Source of the DNA: Nymphaea colorata
Lineage: Eukaryota; Streptophyta; Magnoliopsida; Nymphaeales; Nymphaeaceae
Direction: 5' to 3'
Length of the DNA: 64,000 nt
NCBI RefSeq assembly: GCF_008831285.2
Contig: NC_045148.1
Location: forward strand, 8,003,001-8,067,000
Shown here: positions 39,071-50,475 of the stretch, one piece after another
How positions within the stretch are numbered: the stretch's first letter is position 1
Layout of the letters: every line of letters begins with the position of its first letter
The notes under the pieces: model-generated
Told to the model about the DNA's origin: nothing
Database searches by the model: none
Seen by the model: only the letters and a program-made list of their open reading frames with translations
Program-made: the position numbers and the translations under genes

Positions 39071-40979
39071 CCTTGTAAAGACTTTTGAACTTCCCATTTT
39101 TCCAATTTCTGGATCGTGTTTTTCTATGTTGTGACATCTCACATTTCACGCACATTTGTTTGAATGAGCACATTAGTTCCTGCCTGGCACCCAATGTCGC
39201 CACTTATACATAACCAGTAACCATATGATATATAAGTGTTTTTTCATTTTTGGAACTTTTTTTTGCAGTTAATTTAGAATAATTTTATGCAATCAACCAG
39301 TTTTTATCCTGACTTCCAACATCTAAAAAGACAAACGGAAATGAATCAAGCAAGCTCATGATGTAGATTGAAATAACAAAGACGATCAACATTTTTGTGA
39401 TATTTATGTATATATAAGAGGACAAACTTTTCAAGAATTTAGGTTGTGTACTACCATTTGTTTCTGAAGCCTAAGTTCTGTGATAACTTGGTTTTTTAAC
39501 TAATTTTAAACAACTGGTTTGTATTTGGGTGGCAAGAGAAAAGGAAGTTTTCATAAATAACATGGGGAGCATTGTTTTATTAAAACTTAGGTAGCATTTA
39601 ATTGGTACATTTAAAAAATTAGTATTTCAAGAAGTTTCCCAAATTCGTCTTTTCAATGTAGATGACAAGAAAAAATTAAGTCTTCCTAAACATAAACATG
39701 CATCATAATATTTGTTTTGAGTGAGCGAGAGGTTGTCAACTCACTGCTCACTGCCCAAGAAAGAGGCCGGATTAATTTTGCCGATTTCCTTCAATCCTTT
39801 AATGGGAAGCTTCTTTTTTCTTCCAAGGACATTCAAATTGAATCTGCTTAACTTATCAAAAGGAAAAAAAGTTTCACCACTCGGCAGCTAGAAATGTTTC
39901 ATATCTTAAAAAAGTGTTGTAGATATCTTGATAAAAGAATAGTTTGAAAGTGTCAGATGAATGCTCATCTTCTAAAAGATATGATTTTGACTTACCTACA
40001 GTGATAGTATTTATATATTACATAAACATGTTTTATATTACAAATCTGTAACAAAATATTTAATGAAGAGACTGCACATAGGATGTCTATAAAATATATG
40101 AACAAAGTAAGGTTGGTTCGATCGGACGAAGGATGATTTTGGCGCCTGCCGGCTGCATGTGCCGCCCCCTGCATGTGCGCGCCGTCCCCTATTTTGTCTG
40201 TTGGCGTAGCGCCGTTTGCGGGTCCCACGTTGGGGTGGCCCCCCATCCACGCCGTCGGCGTCGCATGTGGGTGCCAAAGTATCGGAAAATGAAATTCCGG
40301 CGAGTGAACGCCTCGACATCTTCAACATTCACATGTTTTTATTTTCAACATATTTTATAAATACATATAAATCTAAAAGAAATAAAAAATTGTAAAACTA
40401 TATGAACATCCTGTTCTTAACATGCTGAAATTATTGATCTATATGAACATCATGTTCTTGACATGCATTTATCTCATGCTCAAAATATTGGTAGATTGTT
40501 TTTTTTTTAAAGTACTAATGACATACAATTCTAATTAGTTTTGATTTTTTTAGAGAGTCCACACCTTGTTATACATGTTACGTTGTATTTATACTTCCTC
40601 TTTTGCTTTTGTCTTGCGGTTTGTTACTATAGTTAGAGGACTTCTTGTCCTCAATTTTTGTATCTAAGGGACGTCTTGTCTCTCAATTTTGATATACATT
40701 CTCATTTTATCGGCACACCTTATTATATAGGTCTCTTCTATCAAGAGGATAGTCATTAAATAGTTTTACATCCCGCTTATAAACACATAAAGCATATAAA
40801 AAATAAAACATGACATAGAAGAATAGTAGTATGTCCATAACAACCGAGTTTAAGAGCGTAACATAAGTCTCCAAATTGGATATATTATATGAAACGGACT
40901 CAAATCGGATATATTATAGAACCACCTAAGTCTCCAAATAGCACTAAATCTTTTTGCCACTTAATCATCACCAAATTTT
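39071..40979. other. Spacer between the ARM-repeat paralogues, part 1
   Basis: AT-rich and non-coding. A GC-rich island at about 40120-40310 (with GCGCCTGCCGGCTGCATGTG and CCCCCATCCACGCCGTCGGC) stands out but has no recognisable protein frame. It may be a transposon fragment. Confidence 0.5.
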
Positions 40980-41120
40980 AAGGGCAGAGCTAGGCCTACA
41001 TGAGCCTTGGCTTTGCCTTAAAGAAAAAAAAAATAAAAAATTACTTATAAATTTTAAAGAATTTCACTTGTTTTATATAAACATTTAAAAAAATAATATT
41101 TTAGCTCTAAGTTTAAGATA
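40980..41120 (+). mobile_element. hAT-like MITE fragment, family B
   Basis: It starts AGGGCAGAGCTAGGCCTAC and keeps ACTTGTTTTATATAAACATT and AATAATATTTTAG, in the same order as the copies at 52755-52945 and 53944-54112. The right end is lost. Confidence 0.45.
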
Positions 41121-41299
41121 AAGATATGAGCCTGAAAAATCAAACCAAAAAATCAGCCGCCCCGACTCACTCAACTTCCATGCAGTCACCAAACTAGCAC
41201 GACGCCAGTGCCACTCAGGCTGGGTGGGACTCACCCTTGGCTCAAAAGCCACGAAAGGTGGGACATGTACATGTTGGCATGTTATCAGTCTCGTCGATC

Positions 41300-41508
41300 C
41301 AAGAGGGCGGAGGGAGGGGGAAGCCGGCCTAGGCCATGGCCCTGCCCAACCAAATGAAAAAAAAAAAATACAGTATAAAAATTGATTTTTTTTTTTAACG
41401 TTCATGTATTTTTTGAATGTGAGTTCAGTTTAGCTCTACCCAAATCTAACCCACAAAACCCAACCTCCATTTGAATCGCCCCTGAAAAAAATTCTGGCTT
41501 CGCCCTGC
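41300..41508 (-). mobile_element. hAT-like MITE, family A, inverted copy
   Basis: Read on the minus strand it matches the copy at 31759-31963 over its full length: CAGGGCGAAGCCAGAATTTT at the start, GGAGGTTGGGTTTTGTGGG, AAAAAATACATG, and GGGCCATGGCCTAGGC near the end, closing with CCTCCGCCCTCTTG. Confidence 0.6.
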
Positions 41509-42208
41509 CCGAGACTACGAGACGATGAGCTTATATTGGGATCCATTTGAGGGCAGAAATCTGCATTTGTCCCCGGTTCTCTTGTTTTCTAGATAAAGTA
41601 GGATAATTCGGGAAATTTCGCGGCTCGTGTCATTACATCCGCGTTTTGCATGGCCTTTTACGATGATATGCGTATCTGTGTCAACGGGTCGGATCTTTAT
41701 TGGATCCACCAAGTATCGGCCCAGGTGTGATCCTAAACTGCAATGTGCTGGCATAGACACATGGGTCGAGCGGGTCTAAGATTTGGGAACCACGGATGGA
41801 GGGCAGGGATCCAGTTCCGACTGGCCTATGAACTTACCCATTCCTTTTGGTCTAAGTTTTTGAAAGTTTCTACAGTCAAACTCGACAATGTGGGCGTGAT
41901 CGAACGGGAATTGAAAAATTCATGTGGAATTCTATAGCGTGAAAAGAATCAACAACTACGAAAATCCCAAAATTTCATGATCCCGAAACGCTCTTCTACA
42001 GGCAGAAAAAACATGATATAGAAGTTCCTATTATAAAATGAACCCGTGCCTGCTCGCGTCCAGATTACTACAAACATGACTAGAAAATTAAACTTACAGT
42101 CGCAGTAACTTATATTTATATATAAACGAGAAGCTCTTGTTTCGCTTTCTGTTATCCACCCGTTGAAGCAAGAGCTAGACTGGATAAAAGATGGAGCTTC
42201 AAACTTTT
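41509..42208. other. Spacer between the ARM-repeat paralogues, part 2
   Basis: No gene recognised. Confidence 0.5.
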
Positions 42209-42473
42209 ATATATATATATATATACATATAAAATAAGTGGAGGATGACTCTAAAGTAAGCTAGTTATCTAACCAAGGACGTTCATACGAAACAAATAAA
42301 TGGTTAAAAAAAATATAATCTAATATTAAATGACAATATATAATGAGTGAACAATGACCCTAGAATTATTCAAAGAAAAATAATAAAAAAAGGATGTAAA
42401 TTAATATTATTAAATGACAAAATTATCGATAACTTAATGGTTGGATAACTCCAAAAAAATAAAATTACCATTC

Positions 42474-42515
<42 letters not shown>
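42209..42515 (+). mobile_element. TA-flanked MITE-like unit, copy 4
   Basis: A unit at about 42233-42479 lies between a TA run at 42209-42225 and a longer one at 42480-42515. It ends TACCATTCAATTTTA directly before the TA run, matching copies 1 and 2. Its interior has two related halves (TAATCTAATATTAAATGACA and AATTAATATTATTAAATGAC). Confidence 0.5.
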
Positions 42516-42518
<3 letters not shown>

Positions 42519-43480
42519 ATAACGTGTACGTCAGTGCCACACAACGTAATGAAAGATTATATGTACTTGAGAACGAAATGTTTGAGTTTGTCCGAATTTT
42601 AGAATCTATCCTGATATTAAAAAAAGGTTTTTTTTTAAAAAAAAAAGGTTATCAAGCATTTATTTCCGTACGATCGTTCTAACTGTTTGGTGGTGCGTCT
42701 TTTCCAAAAAAGAGATGGAAAAAGAGAGGATTCAACCACTGCCTGCTGGGAATCTCATAAAAACTTAGCTGAGGAATGGATTCTCATTCTTCTGCCACTT
42801 GGATTTGAGAAAGATCAAGCGCATGATATGAATCTGATGTGATAGGTTTCGCTGATACTGTCGAAATATCAACAGTAAATCTTTCATCCACCTAATACTT
42901 TTGTTTTTTTTTTTTTTTTTTTTTTTTGTATCGAGAGAGAAGGTAGGATTTAAAATCAAAGGTCTGATCTTAAATCCAGGATTCTTAAATCCTGGGATTT
43001 TAAATCCGAAGCAGTCAAACGCCCTCAAACTAGCTAGATCTAACTCTCTCTCCGATTAAAGTTCCTTTGGTTACAAAATCACTTCCGTTCTTCTCACTGT
43101 GTGCATGCTTCAGATGCTTCTGTCAGGTGTAAAGTCCCAAGATGTTCGCTGTATTTCTAACAGGAAGGAAGGAACGCCGTGGGTGGCTGGAACCACTACG
43201 TGTCAAATTACCGAATTACCCTTAACGGTCTTGTTACCCCTACAACAGGCGTCAACAGAATCTAGTCCACCGCCAGAGTGACATTCATGTTATTTAGTAA
43301 CAACGGTATAGGCAAAAATGTCAACATCATCTTTTTGAGAATCCCGTCCCGCCATAGTACTAAATTCTCCACCCGCCCCCTCCCGCCACCGTCAGAGACC
43401 CATCTTTCTCTCTCTTTCTGATTCCGGCTGCAGTTCCGTGAGATCCGGCCTGGATTTTCGTGTCTAATGGATGCTTCTCC
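42516..43480. other. Upstream region of the second ARM gene
   Basis: The T run at 42901-42926 and the segment 42930-43030, which has inverted AAATCC/GGATTTAA words and ends CAAACGCCCTC, look like a small MITE-type element. From about 43340 the sequence becomes CT-rich and GC-rich, probably the leader of the gene starting at 43481. Confidence 0.45.
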
Positions 43481-45265
43481 ATGGGGCACGAAGGCGGTGG
43501 AGTTGTGAAACCTGAAATGGGGAAGCAAGTAAGCGAGCGATGGCCGGGCAGAGCGAAGGAAGGAGGAGGGTTGGAGGTGAAGGTTGGATCCCGGCAGTCG
43601 GAGTGTGGTCTACGGCGAGCTCTGGACCTGATCACGTCGGTGACGGTCCTCACACACTCAACACGAGTTTTCCCTGTGAAGTGGCAGTCCATCCGTGCCA
43701 GGCTCGACCGGCTCCATTCGGATCTCTCCAACATCCTGCTCCTTCTAGACTCCGCTTCTGCCTCCCACAACGGCGGCCACGCCGTTGGGATCCCCTCGAT
43801 CATCGCAACGTTGTCCGAATGTTCTGCCATGTCGCGCAGCTGCACAGAGCTGACCTACAGCGGGAAGCTTCTGATGCAGAGCGACCTCGACAAGCTCTGC
43901 GGTCGCCTGGACGGGCATCTCCGGCTCATAGACGGCGCCTACCGAACGGGAGAACTCGCCGCGCATGCCATGGCGATCGTCGTCTCCCGACCACCCGCTG
44001 GTGCGCCTCGGGAGGACGTTCGGTTCTTCGTGAGCGACCTCTTCACGCGTGTTCAAATCGGAACCACAGCCATGAAGGTGGACGCGCTCCGGGCACTCGA
44101 GGAGATCGTCTGCGAGGAGGAGAAGCATCGGAGGATCGTCATGGAAACCGGCGAGGTGGCTCAACTGGTGAGGGTTTTGGAGTCGGGCGACGTGGAGATA
44201 AGCAAGAGAGCGGCAAGAATTCTGGCAGCAATCGCTCGCAACGAAGAGCACAAAGCTGAGCTCGTCTCAGCGGGAGTCATATCCCCTGCAATCGGGCTTT
44301 TGGAGAAGGGCAGAGGCCATGGGAGAGAAGCCGCCGCCGTGATGCTTAACCGACTCACTGCTTACTCAGAGAACGCATGGTCAGTTTCATCTCAAGGAGG
44401 GGTGACGGTGTCGTTGGCCGTCTGTCAGACAACGGACGGCATCCTCCGGCGGGAGGCTGCTGGAATCCTGAGGAACGTGGCTGGAGTGGAGGAGATCCGG
44501 CGGTTCATGGTCGACGAGGGCGCTGTCTCCGTCGTCATCGGCCTCCTAAGGTCAGACGATGAAGAGACTCAAATTTGTGCGGCAGATTGCTTACGAATAA
44601 TGTCGACTGGCGACGTATTTATTAGGAGTTCAATCGTTAGAGAGAAAGGGATCCAGTCCCTCGTGTCTTCCTTGATCTCCAAGTCGTCGGAGTGTCGAGA
44701 ATTCGCCTTGAGGGCGATCGGAAACTTCGCATCCTCGCCGACCTTTGCAAAGGTGGTCGTTCTTTCCGGCTTCCTCGGCTGGATCCCCGCGATCCTTAAG
44801 GGAGGAGAGTTTAGAATGCAAGAGCCGGTGGTGCGGACTGTGCGAGACCTCGTTAAGGTTTCCGATGACGCAAAACGCGCTGCCGGAGACGTCGGAGTGG
44901 TGCCGGAGTTGCTCAAGCTTCTCGATGCGAAGTCGGCTACCGCGAGAGAGATGGCCTCCGAGGCAATATCCGAGATTCTCGGTGTCCCGAAAAACAGGAA
45001 CAGGTTTGTTCAGGAAGATCGCAACATCCTTCGCGTCCTCCAAACGCTCGACGCCGACACGGGCACCCGAGCACGGCAGTTTCTCCTCCTCACTCTCATT
45101 TGGGTATCGAATTCCCCGATCGGCAGACGGAAGATCTCGTTGTCCGGTTCCATCCGCGCCATCGAGCGGCTGGCCGAGGGCGACGTCCCCGAGGCAAAGC
45201 GGATTGTCCGGCGAATTTCTGGTGGAAAATTTCGAAAGATCCTTGGCGTCATCTGGAGATCATAA
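43481..45265 (+). CDS. ARM-repeat protein, tandem copy 2
   Basis: Intronless paralogue of the gene at 37274-39070, 594 residues from the first in-frame ATG (43481, MGHEGGG). An open frame extends back to 43460, but its first codon there is GTG, so 43481 is the better start. Most residues match copy 1 through the whole length, including VKWQSIRARLDRLHSDLS, CTELTYSGKLLMQSDLDKLC, DLFTRVQIG and ARILAAIARNEEHKAELVS, and the same end, IWRS. The copies differ most at the N-terminus and in the last third. The open frame is intact and the differences are mainly conservative, so both copies look functional. Codons are as GC-rich as in copy 1. Alternative-frame ORFs of up to 239 codons across this region are composition shadows. 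Function is unknown to me beyond ARM-type protein binding. Confidence 0.9.
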   Translation: MGHEGGGVVKPEMGKQVSERWPGRAKEGGGLEVKVGSRQSECGLRRALDLITSVTVLTHSTRVFPVKWQSIRARLDRLHSDLSNILLLLDSASASHNGGHAVGIPSIIATLSECSAMSRSCTELTYSGKLLMQSDLDKLCGRLDGHLRLIDGAYRTGELAAHAMAIVVSRPPAGAPREDVRFFVSDLFTRVQIGTTAMKVDALRALEEIVCEEEKHRRIVMETGEVAQLVRVLESGDVEISKRAARILAAIARNEEHKAELVSAGVISPAIGLLEKGRGHGREAAAVMLNRLTAYSENAWSVSSQGGVTVSLAVCQTTDGILRREAAGILRNVAGVEEIRRFMVDEGAVSVVIGLLRSDDEETQICAADCLRIMSTGDVFIRSSIVREKGIQSLVSSLISKSSECREFALRAIGNFASSPTFAKVVVLSGFLGWIPAILKGGEFRMQEPVVRTVRDLVKVSDDAKRAAGDVGVVPELLKLLDAKSATAREMASEAISEILGVPKNRNRFVQEDRNILRVLQTLDADTGTRARQFLLLTLIWVSNSPIGRRKISLSGSIRAIERLAEGDVPEAKRIVRRISGGKFRKILGVIWRS

Positions 45266-45365
45266 ATCCTGACCTTGTAAAGACTTTTGCTGTTATCTTT
45301 TCTTGAAATTTCTGAATTTTGTGTTGCTTTAAGGCTTTATATATTTCACATTTCATGCTGAAAGA
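45266..45365 (+). other. 3' flank of the second ARM gene
   Basis: It contains CCTGACCTTGTAAAGACTTT, which is also present after the stop of the first paralogue at 39070, so the duplication included 3' UTR sequence. Confidence 0.7.
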
Positions 45366-45712
45366 ACGAGTTGAGTTTGAGTCAGTTATTTACTTAACTA
45401 ATTCGCTCGAGTTCCTCGTTCAAATAGTTCAAACTCATCACGTAACTGTTGAGTTGAGTTGAGATTTAATTGAGTTTTAATCGAGTTTGTCGAGATTTAA
45501 TGAAGTCGATATATTGAAACAAATTTAAGATTTTGTCTGACCGCTAATTGATTCGAGCTCAACACGTAACAGTTGAGTTGAGTATGAGACCGCTAATTGA
45601 TTTGAGTCCGAGCTGCTTTTGTCTAACTATTTTCAAACTTAAATCGAGTTGAGCTTGAGGTTTCATTAGTCGAGTCAAGCTCGAGCTGACTGAACCACTC
45701 GACTGGTGTTCT
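45366..45712. repeat. GAGCTCGA-rich dispersed repeat, copy 3
   Basis: It carries CACGTAACTGTTGAG, ATTCGAGCTCAACACGTAAC, GAGTTTGTCGAG and GTCGAGTCAAGCTCGAGC, the words that define this family at 21060-21580. Confidence 0.65.
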
Positions 45713-47825
45713 CCTAATTGTAAGTAAAATATTTACCCGCTTTTTAGCACTCTACCCAAGGAACCAATAGATTTCTTCACATAGATTTAGTAACTAATCT
45801 GTTTGGGTGAAAAAAATAAAAAGAAAACTTTAGCCTTCATAGGGGAAACCGGAGCTTGCAAACCAAACCAACAAGGGGTCTAGTAAATGCGATTGATATG
45901 TCAACTTCAGTTAAGTTATTAAGGGAGTGGTTGTTAGTTTTGGTAACTTTTTCTCCTACAATCAAACACCGCTCAAGTTTTAATGAGCCAACACTCTTTG
46001 GTACCCACTTTCAAGTTAGGTGAGCTTCACTTTTCATAACTTCATATACATTAAAACCCAAGGAACGTTTCACTTTTTCTTGCTCCATAAATCCACGAAG
46101 CTTCTTATGGTCGATTGATTGTTAACATCGCTATTACTACCATGAACTCTTTCATAATATCGTTGCAGAGTTTTTATGATATCATTTAATTTGTTTACCA
46201 CCCACTTGTCCTTATTGATCTTAAGAATACTATTGTAGTAAACAGATATTAAGTTAATAATCTTTTAGTCTAATACTGTTTTTGTAGCAATAGAAAAATA
46301 AATAACTCTTACAACATCAAACTTTCATACTAAAGAAATCAATATTTTCCATAGAAATAACTTGAATTAAGACTTACTTTACGTCAACTTAGTTTTTATA
46401 AACAACGTACATATTTTGTTTAAAAAGTATTTTATATAACAAATCATCCTGACCTAACTGGATAAATATATCAAGCATAGGCATAATAACCACTAATCAA
46501 GGCCTAACCATATGTACCAATGTTACATTTTCAAAAAAATCGAGTCTGATGGACGTAGAAAGAAAAAATCGTTCGAGTACTCGACCCGAATCGCTATTAG
46601 TTATTAAATACGACAACGTATCCATCAACAAAATCATAAGCTAGCGGATCTAATGCAAACAAGTTGGTTCCTGTACTATAAATGTGTATTATATTTGTGT
46701 ATAAAAAATACAATATAATGACGAGTTTATACAGACAAAAACTAAATGAACTTAATTTAAGTGACTAAAGCGCTTGACGACGAGGGATCACATTGGGGTC
46801 GGCTAATTTTCCGGACCCAGTAGGTGTGCGCGCCGAGCCATGTTTTGTCTTTGAGCGAGCGGTGGGGCACCTTGAGTCAAGGGAGACCTGGACCAAGTCT
46901 TGAGTGTCCTGGCCCCTGATCTCGAATGCAAAGTCTCGGGAAAATTTCTATTCATGAGAGATATGATGGATGATTCAAGGAACATAGTGTTGTAATAAAA
47001 TAAATAAAATATGTACGTAGTTTGATTTCTGTGAAGCGTTATGCCTCTATGTTTTATGTCTTGGAGTTAGGTAATTTAGGTAAAAGATACACATTATTAC
47101 TATCGATGATGTTGAAATGGTGGGTTGTGAACCTTTTACTCTTACTCGCTCACAGATATGTGATCCTTTTGTGGTTGTTTGGTAAACGAAACACTTTGTC
47201 ATTGTTGCATAAACTTACTCTTAAATTTGGAGAAATTTATAGGCACCTAGTTTTAGAGTTTCATGAATCTGCTTTAATTTTTTTTTTATGTAGATTCGTG
47301 GGACACTCACATGGTGTTTCAACATACAAATAACTTTAATCACCGAAAGAGAGATGATGTTAACAGGTTAATCAAATGAAAGCAACAATTTCTCGAAAAT
47401 ATCAGAGTTTAGAACAACTAGTATTTTCGAGAATTTTATCGAGGCTTCAAGAACCATCACATGAAAATCGACTGCTCACTCCATATATTTCCATTGCGCC
47501 ACAAAAGATGGACTACATGAGCAATGCTAGGAATTTTTTATTGCAGGAATCAAATTATAGTTTCAAAAATTCAATAAAAACCAATTTAAAATTTTTTATA
47601 TAAAATAAACAAAAAATTTCAAAATTTACACTATAAAATTTTATATATATATATTTTTAATTTGAGGAGGGCCAACCACGAATGACTTTGACATGGTTCT
47701 TGATACTGAAAGTCGTGGATTCAGATCAGACAAATCCTGAAAAATGCTCAACACCTTATAAATTGTATGCCATTCATGGCACTCTTCACACGCGTGCACG
47801 CCCACACACACACGCACGACCGCAA
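45713..47825. other. Intergenic DNA, no gene recognised
   Basis: AT-rich with scattered short frames (for example 47022-47333). The GC-richer patch at 46790-46930 has no recognised protein frame. A TA run lies at about 47641-47652, and CACACACAC near 47800 directly precedes the large inverted repeat. Confidence 0.5.
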
Positions 47826-49593
47826 ATCAAATTATTTTAATGAAATAAAACGAAAAGCAAAGAGATTTCAGATTTTTAAAATGACTTAATTGCCACTCAT
47901 TTCTGGTTCTATGGACGAAAACAGGCTGTGCTTGATAAACGAATCTCATGTGGGGGGAAACAGAATAATTTGCTGAACTTTCCCCTTTTTTTCTCACAAA
48001 TGACCAATTCGTCCCCACAATTACTGGTTTGGATCTGGACTTACATCTGGTGAACCCGATTTCCAAATTTGTTTTGGATCTTGGATCAGGTGGGCAGTAC
48101 GGCCATATCCACATACAGATGAGAAATCTCGATCCAATGATGGGCCTCAATGCAAATATTTAAATGCTATCCTTAAACATGGTAATATTTACAAAACTAT
48201 AAGTACCAATTATATTGCCGCTCATATGATTAGAAATTACGGAGTTCAAGCACATGACTATGACTTCCTAAGTGGCAGACTTTTATGGATCTATATTTGG
48301 TTTCAAAGACCAGCCTCGTTGGACCCCTTAGTTTGACATATGGATATGGATCTATATTTTGGTTCCATCCCGCACAAATCGGAAAGAAAAAGGTTAGACA
48401 GCTTTACCATAAGTTTTGATGTCCGGGACCCGAAACGGAGGGCACGTCAGTAATTAAGGTGGCTCTCTTGTGAAATGACTAGAGTAGCCCTTACAATTTG
48501 CTGATGTCCAGCTAGGAGCAAAACAGTCTTATCGCCTGTGGCTTTATTTTAAGTTTTCAACTGTGGCGTAAAATGTAAATCTAGCTTATTTTGTGTGAAA
48601 TGACAGTATTGCCCTTATCTACAAATACGTAGACGGAACAACCCAAGCGAGCTTCCTGTGAAGCCAAGAAAATATTTTATCCAGATCATGAAGCGGATGA
48701 GGGAGCATTCCCTGCTTCGCTGCTTCATGTGCTGGAGGAAATATTTTTTGGCCTTACACGAAGCTTTCGCTTGGATTATTCCGTCTATGTGTCCACAAAA
48801 AAGGGCGTTACTGTCATTTCACACGAAATAAGCTAAATTTACATTTTACTCCACAGTTGAAAACTTAAAATAAAGCCACAGGCGATAAGACTGTTTTTGC
48901 TCCTACCTGGACGTCACCAAAGCGTGAGGACTACTCTCGTCACTTCGCAAAAGAGCCACCTTAATTACTAACGTGTCCTCGAGTTCGGGTCGGGTTCGGG
49001 TATGAAAACTTGTAGTGAAGCTGTGGGTATCTGATTTGTGCGGAGATGAAACCAAAATGTAGATCCACATCCGTGTATCAAAATAAAGGGTCCAACGAGG
49101 CAGGTCTTTAAGTCCAGATCTAGATCCATAAAATTCTCCCACTTTAAAGGAAGTCATAGCGATGCTTGAGCTCATAATTTCTAATCATCTAAGTGTGAAA
49201 TTATTGATAATTGTAGTTTCCTAAATAATACCAAGTTTGAAAATAACATTTAAAAATTGGCACTCAGCCCCATCATTGGATCCAGATTTCTCATACGCAT
49301 GTGAAAACGGCCGTTCTACCACCTGATCCAGGATCCGAAAGCACAGAATCCCAGTTCCCATTGAAAAGCAGGTCCAACAGATGTAGGTCCTAATCCAAAC
49401 CAGTAATTGGGGACGAATTGGTCATTTGTTAGAATAAAGGCCAAAGTTCCAAAAAAATAAAAAAGAAAAAGCTACGAGACTCGTTCAGCAGGCCTGTTTT
49501 TGTCAACAGCACCAGTAGTCAGTGGTAATAAGGTCATTTCAAAGATCTGAAATCTTTTTCTTTTTCCCTCTCTTACATTTTAAATAATTGGAT
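47826..49593. repeat. Large near-perfect inverted repeat (arms about 880 bp)
   Basis: The left arm (47826-48703) reappears inverted as the right arm (48708-49593). Near the centre, GGGA-GCAT-TCCC forms a loop at about 48704-48707. Checked pairs include left TTATCGCCTGTGGCTTTATT with right 48870-48890, left GTGAAATGACAGTA with right TACTGTCATTTCAC, left ATATTTTATCCAG with right CTGGAGGAAATAT, and outermost left GAGATTTCAGAT with right ATCTGAAATCTTT. By eye the arms match at most positions, with some indels. There is no coding frame. It is either a foldback or MULE-like element made almost wholly of terminal repeats, or an inverted duplication. A transcript would form a very long hairpin. Confidence 0.85.
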
Positions 49594-49797
49594 TTTTTTT
49601 AAAAAAGAGAAAAAAAAGAGTGCACAGTAGTAACATTAGGTATTTGTATTTGTTATTATTTAGTAAAAAACTAAGCTTGATTTTGTAAAATGGTGTCGTT
49701 TTATAACTGGAAAATGCAAACTCAACTGCGCATCTTTTTGGGGGCAAAGAAAAAAAAAAAAAAAAAAAAAACTTAGCCTATTATAACATCTATTCTT

Positions 49798-50475
49798 GTT
49801 GAAGAACTTCAAGGTCAAGAGCTGTTTACCTGAGCTCAATCTGTTTACGGTGAAGCCAAAAAAATTGGTTGGAGGGGCATTTGTTTAAACAAACTTAAAT
49901 CTGGTGTGACACTTATATACATATAAAAATAAATTTTTAAGATTTTTTATTAAAAAAAAAACTTTTAAGAGGCTGGTGTGGGCAACTGCCCACACCAGCG
50001 ACAATGTGGCTGCGCCACTGGAACAAACTGGTAGAAACTGGGTCTATCTAACCACACCTTGCTTGTAAAGGAAACCATAAACAGACGGCAGAGCTAAGTC
50101 AAGAAGATGCTTTGTCGCTGCATCCTAGTGATGAAAATGACAGTGGAGCTCAGTAACGGAGCTACTTGTTGGCTGGGGTGGTCCACTGTCCACGCCGACC
50201 CATAAAAAATTTCATTATAATGTAAATTTAAAGTCGTGACAATGTAAGGTTAATGCATTATAATGAAATTTTTGATGGGCTGGCCAACAAGTAGCTCCGC
50301 TACTGAGCTCCACTGTCATTTTCATAACGACGAAGCATCTTCTTGACCTAGCTCCGCTGTCGTTTATGGTTTCCTTTACAAGCAAGCTGGGGTTAGGTAG
50401 ACCTAGCTTCTCCAAGCTTATTCCTAAACAGATTCCGCCCCGATAAGCAGCTCTTTAACCCCGAAGTTCTTCAAC
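49798..50475. repeat. Second inverted repeat, left arm interrupted by a MITE
   Basis: The left arm starts GTTGAAGAACTTC (49798) and the right arm ends GAAGTTCTTCAAC (50475). Inner pairs include left TTGCTTGTAAAGGAAACCAT with right ATGGTTTCCTTTACAAGCAA, left GAGCTACTTGTTGGC with right GCCAACAAGTAGCTC, and left AATTTCATTATAATG with right CATTATAATGAAATT. The centre is near 50238. The left arm is longer because the family C element at 49855-50020 has inserted into it. Arms are about 240-270 bp without that insertion. No coding frame. Confidence 0.8.
49855..50020 (+). mobile_element. hAT-like MITE, family C, nested in an inverted repeat
   Basis: It contains AAAAAAATTGGTTGGAGGGGC at the left, GGTGTGGGCAACTGCCCACACC, and ends TGGCTGCGCCACTG, which in reverse complement gives the CAGTGGCG terminus of the family. 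It has no counterpart in the opposite arm of the surrounding inverted repeat, so it inserted after the inverted repeat formed. Confidence 0.55.

Noticed and set aside
43460..43480. Extra N-terminal codons for the second ARM protein
   Set aside because: The upstream codon in frame is GTG, and the first ATG in frame is at 43481.
43540..44259. Open frame of 239 codons overlapping the second ARM gene in another frame
   Set aside because: It is arginine-rich and low in complexity, as expected from reading a GC3-rich gene out of frame. The first ARM gene shows similar shadows.
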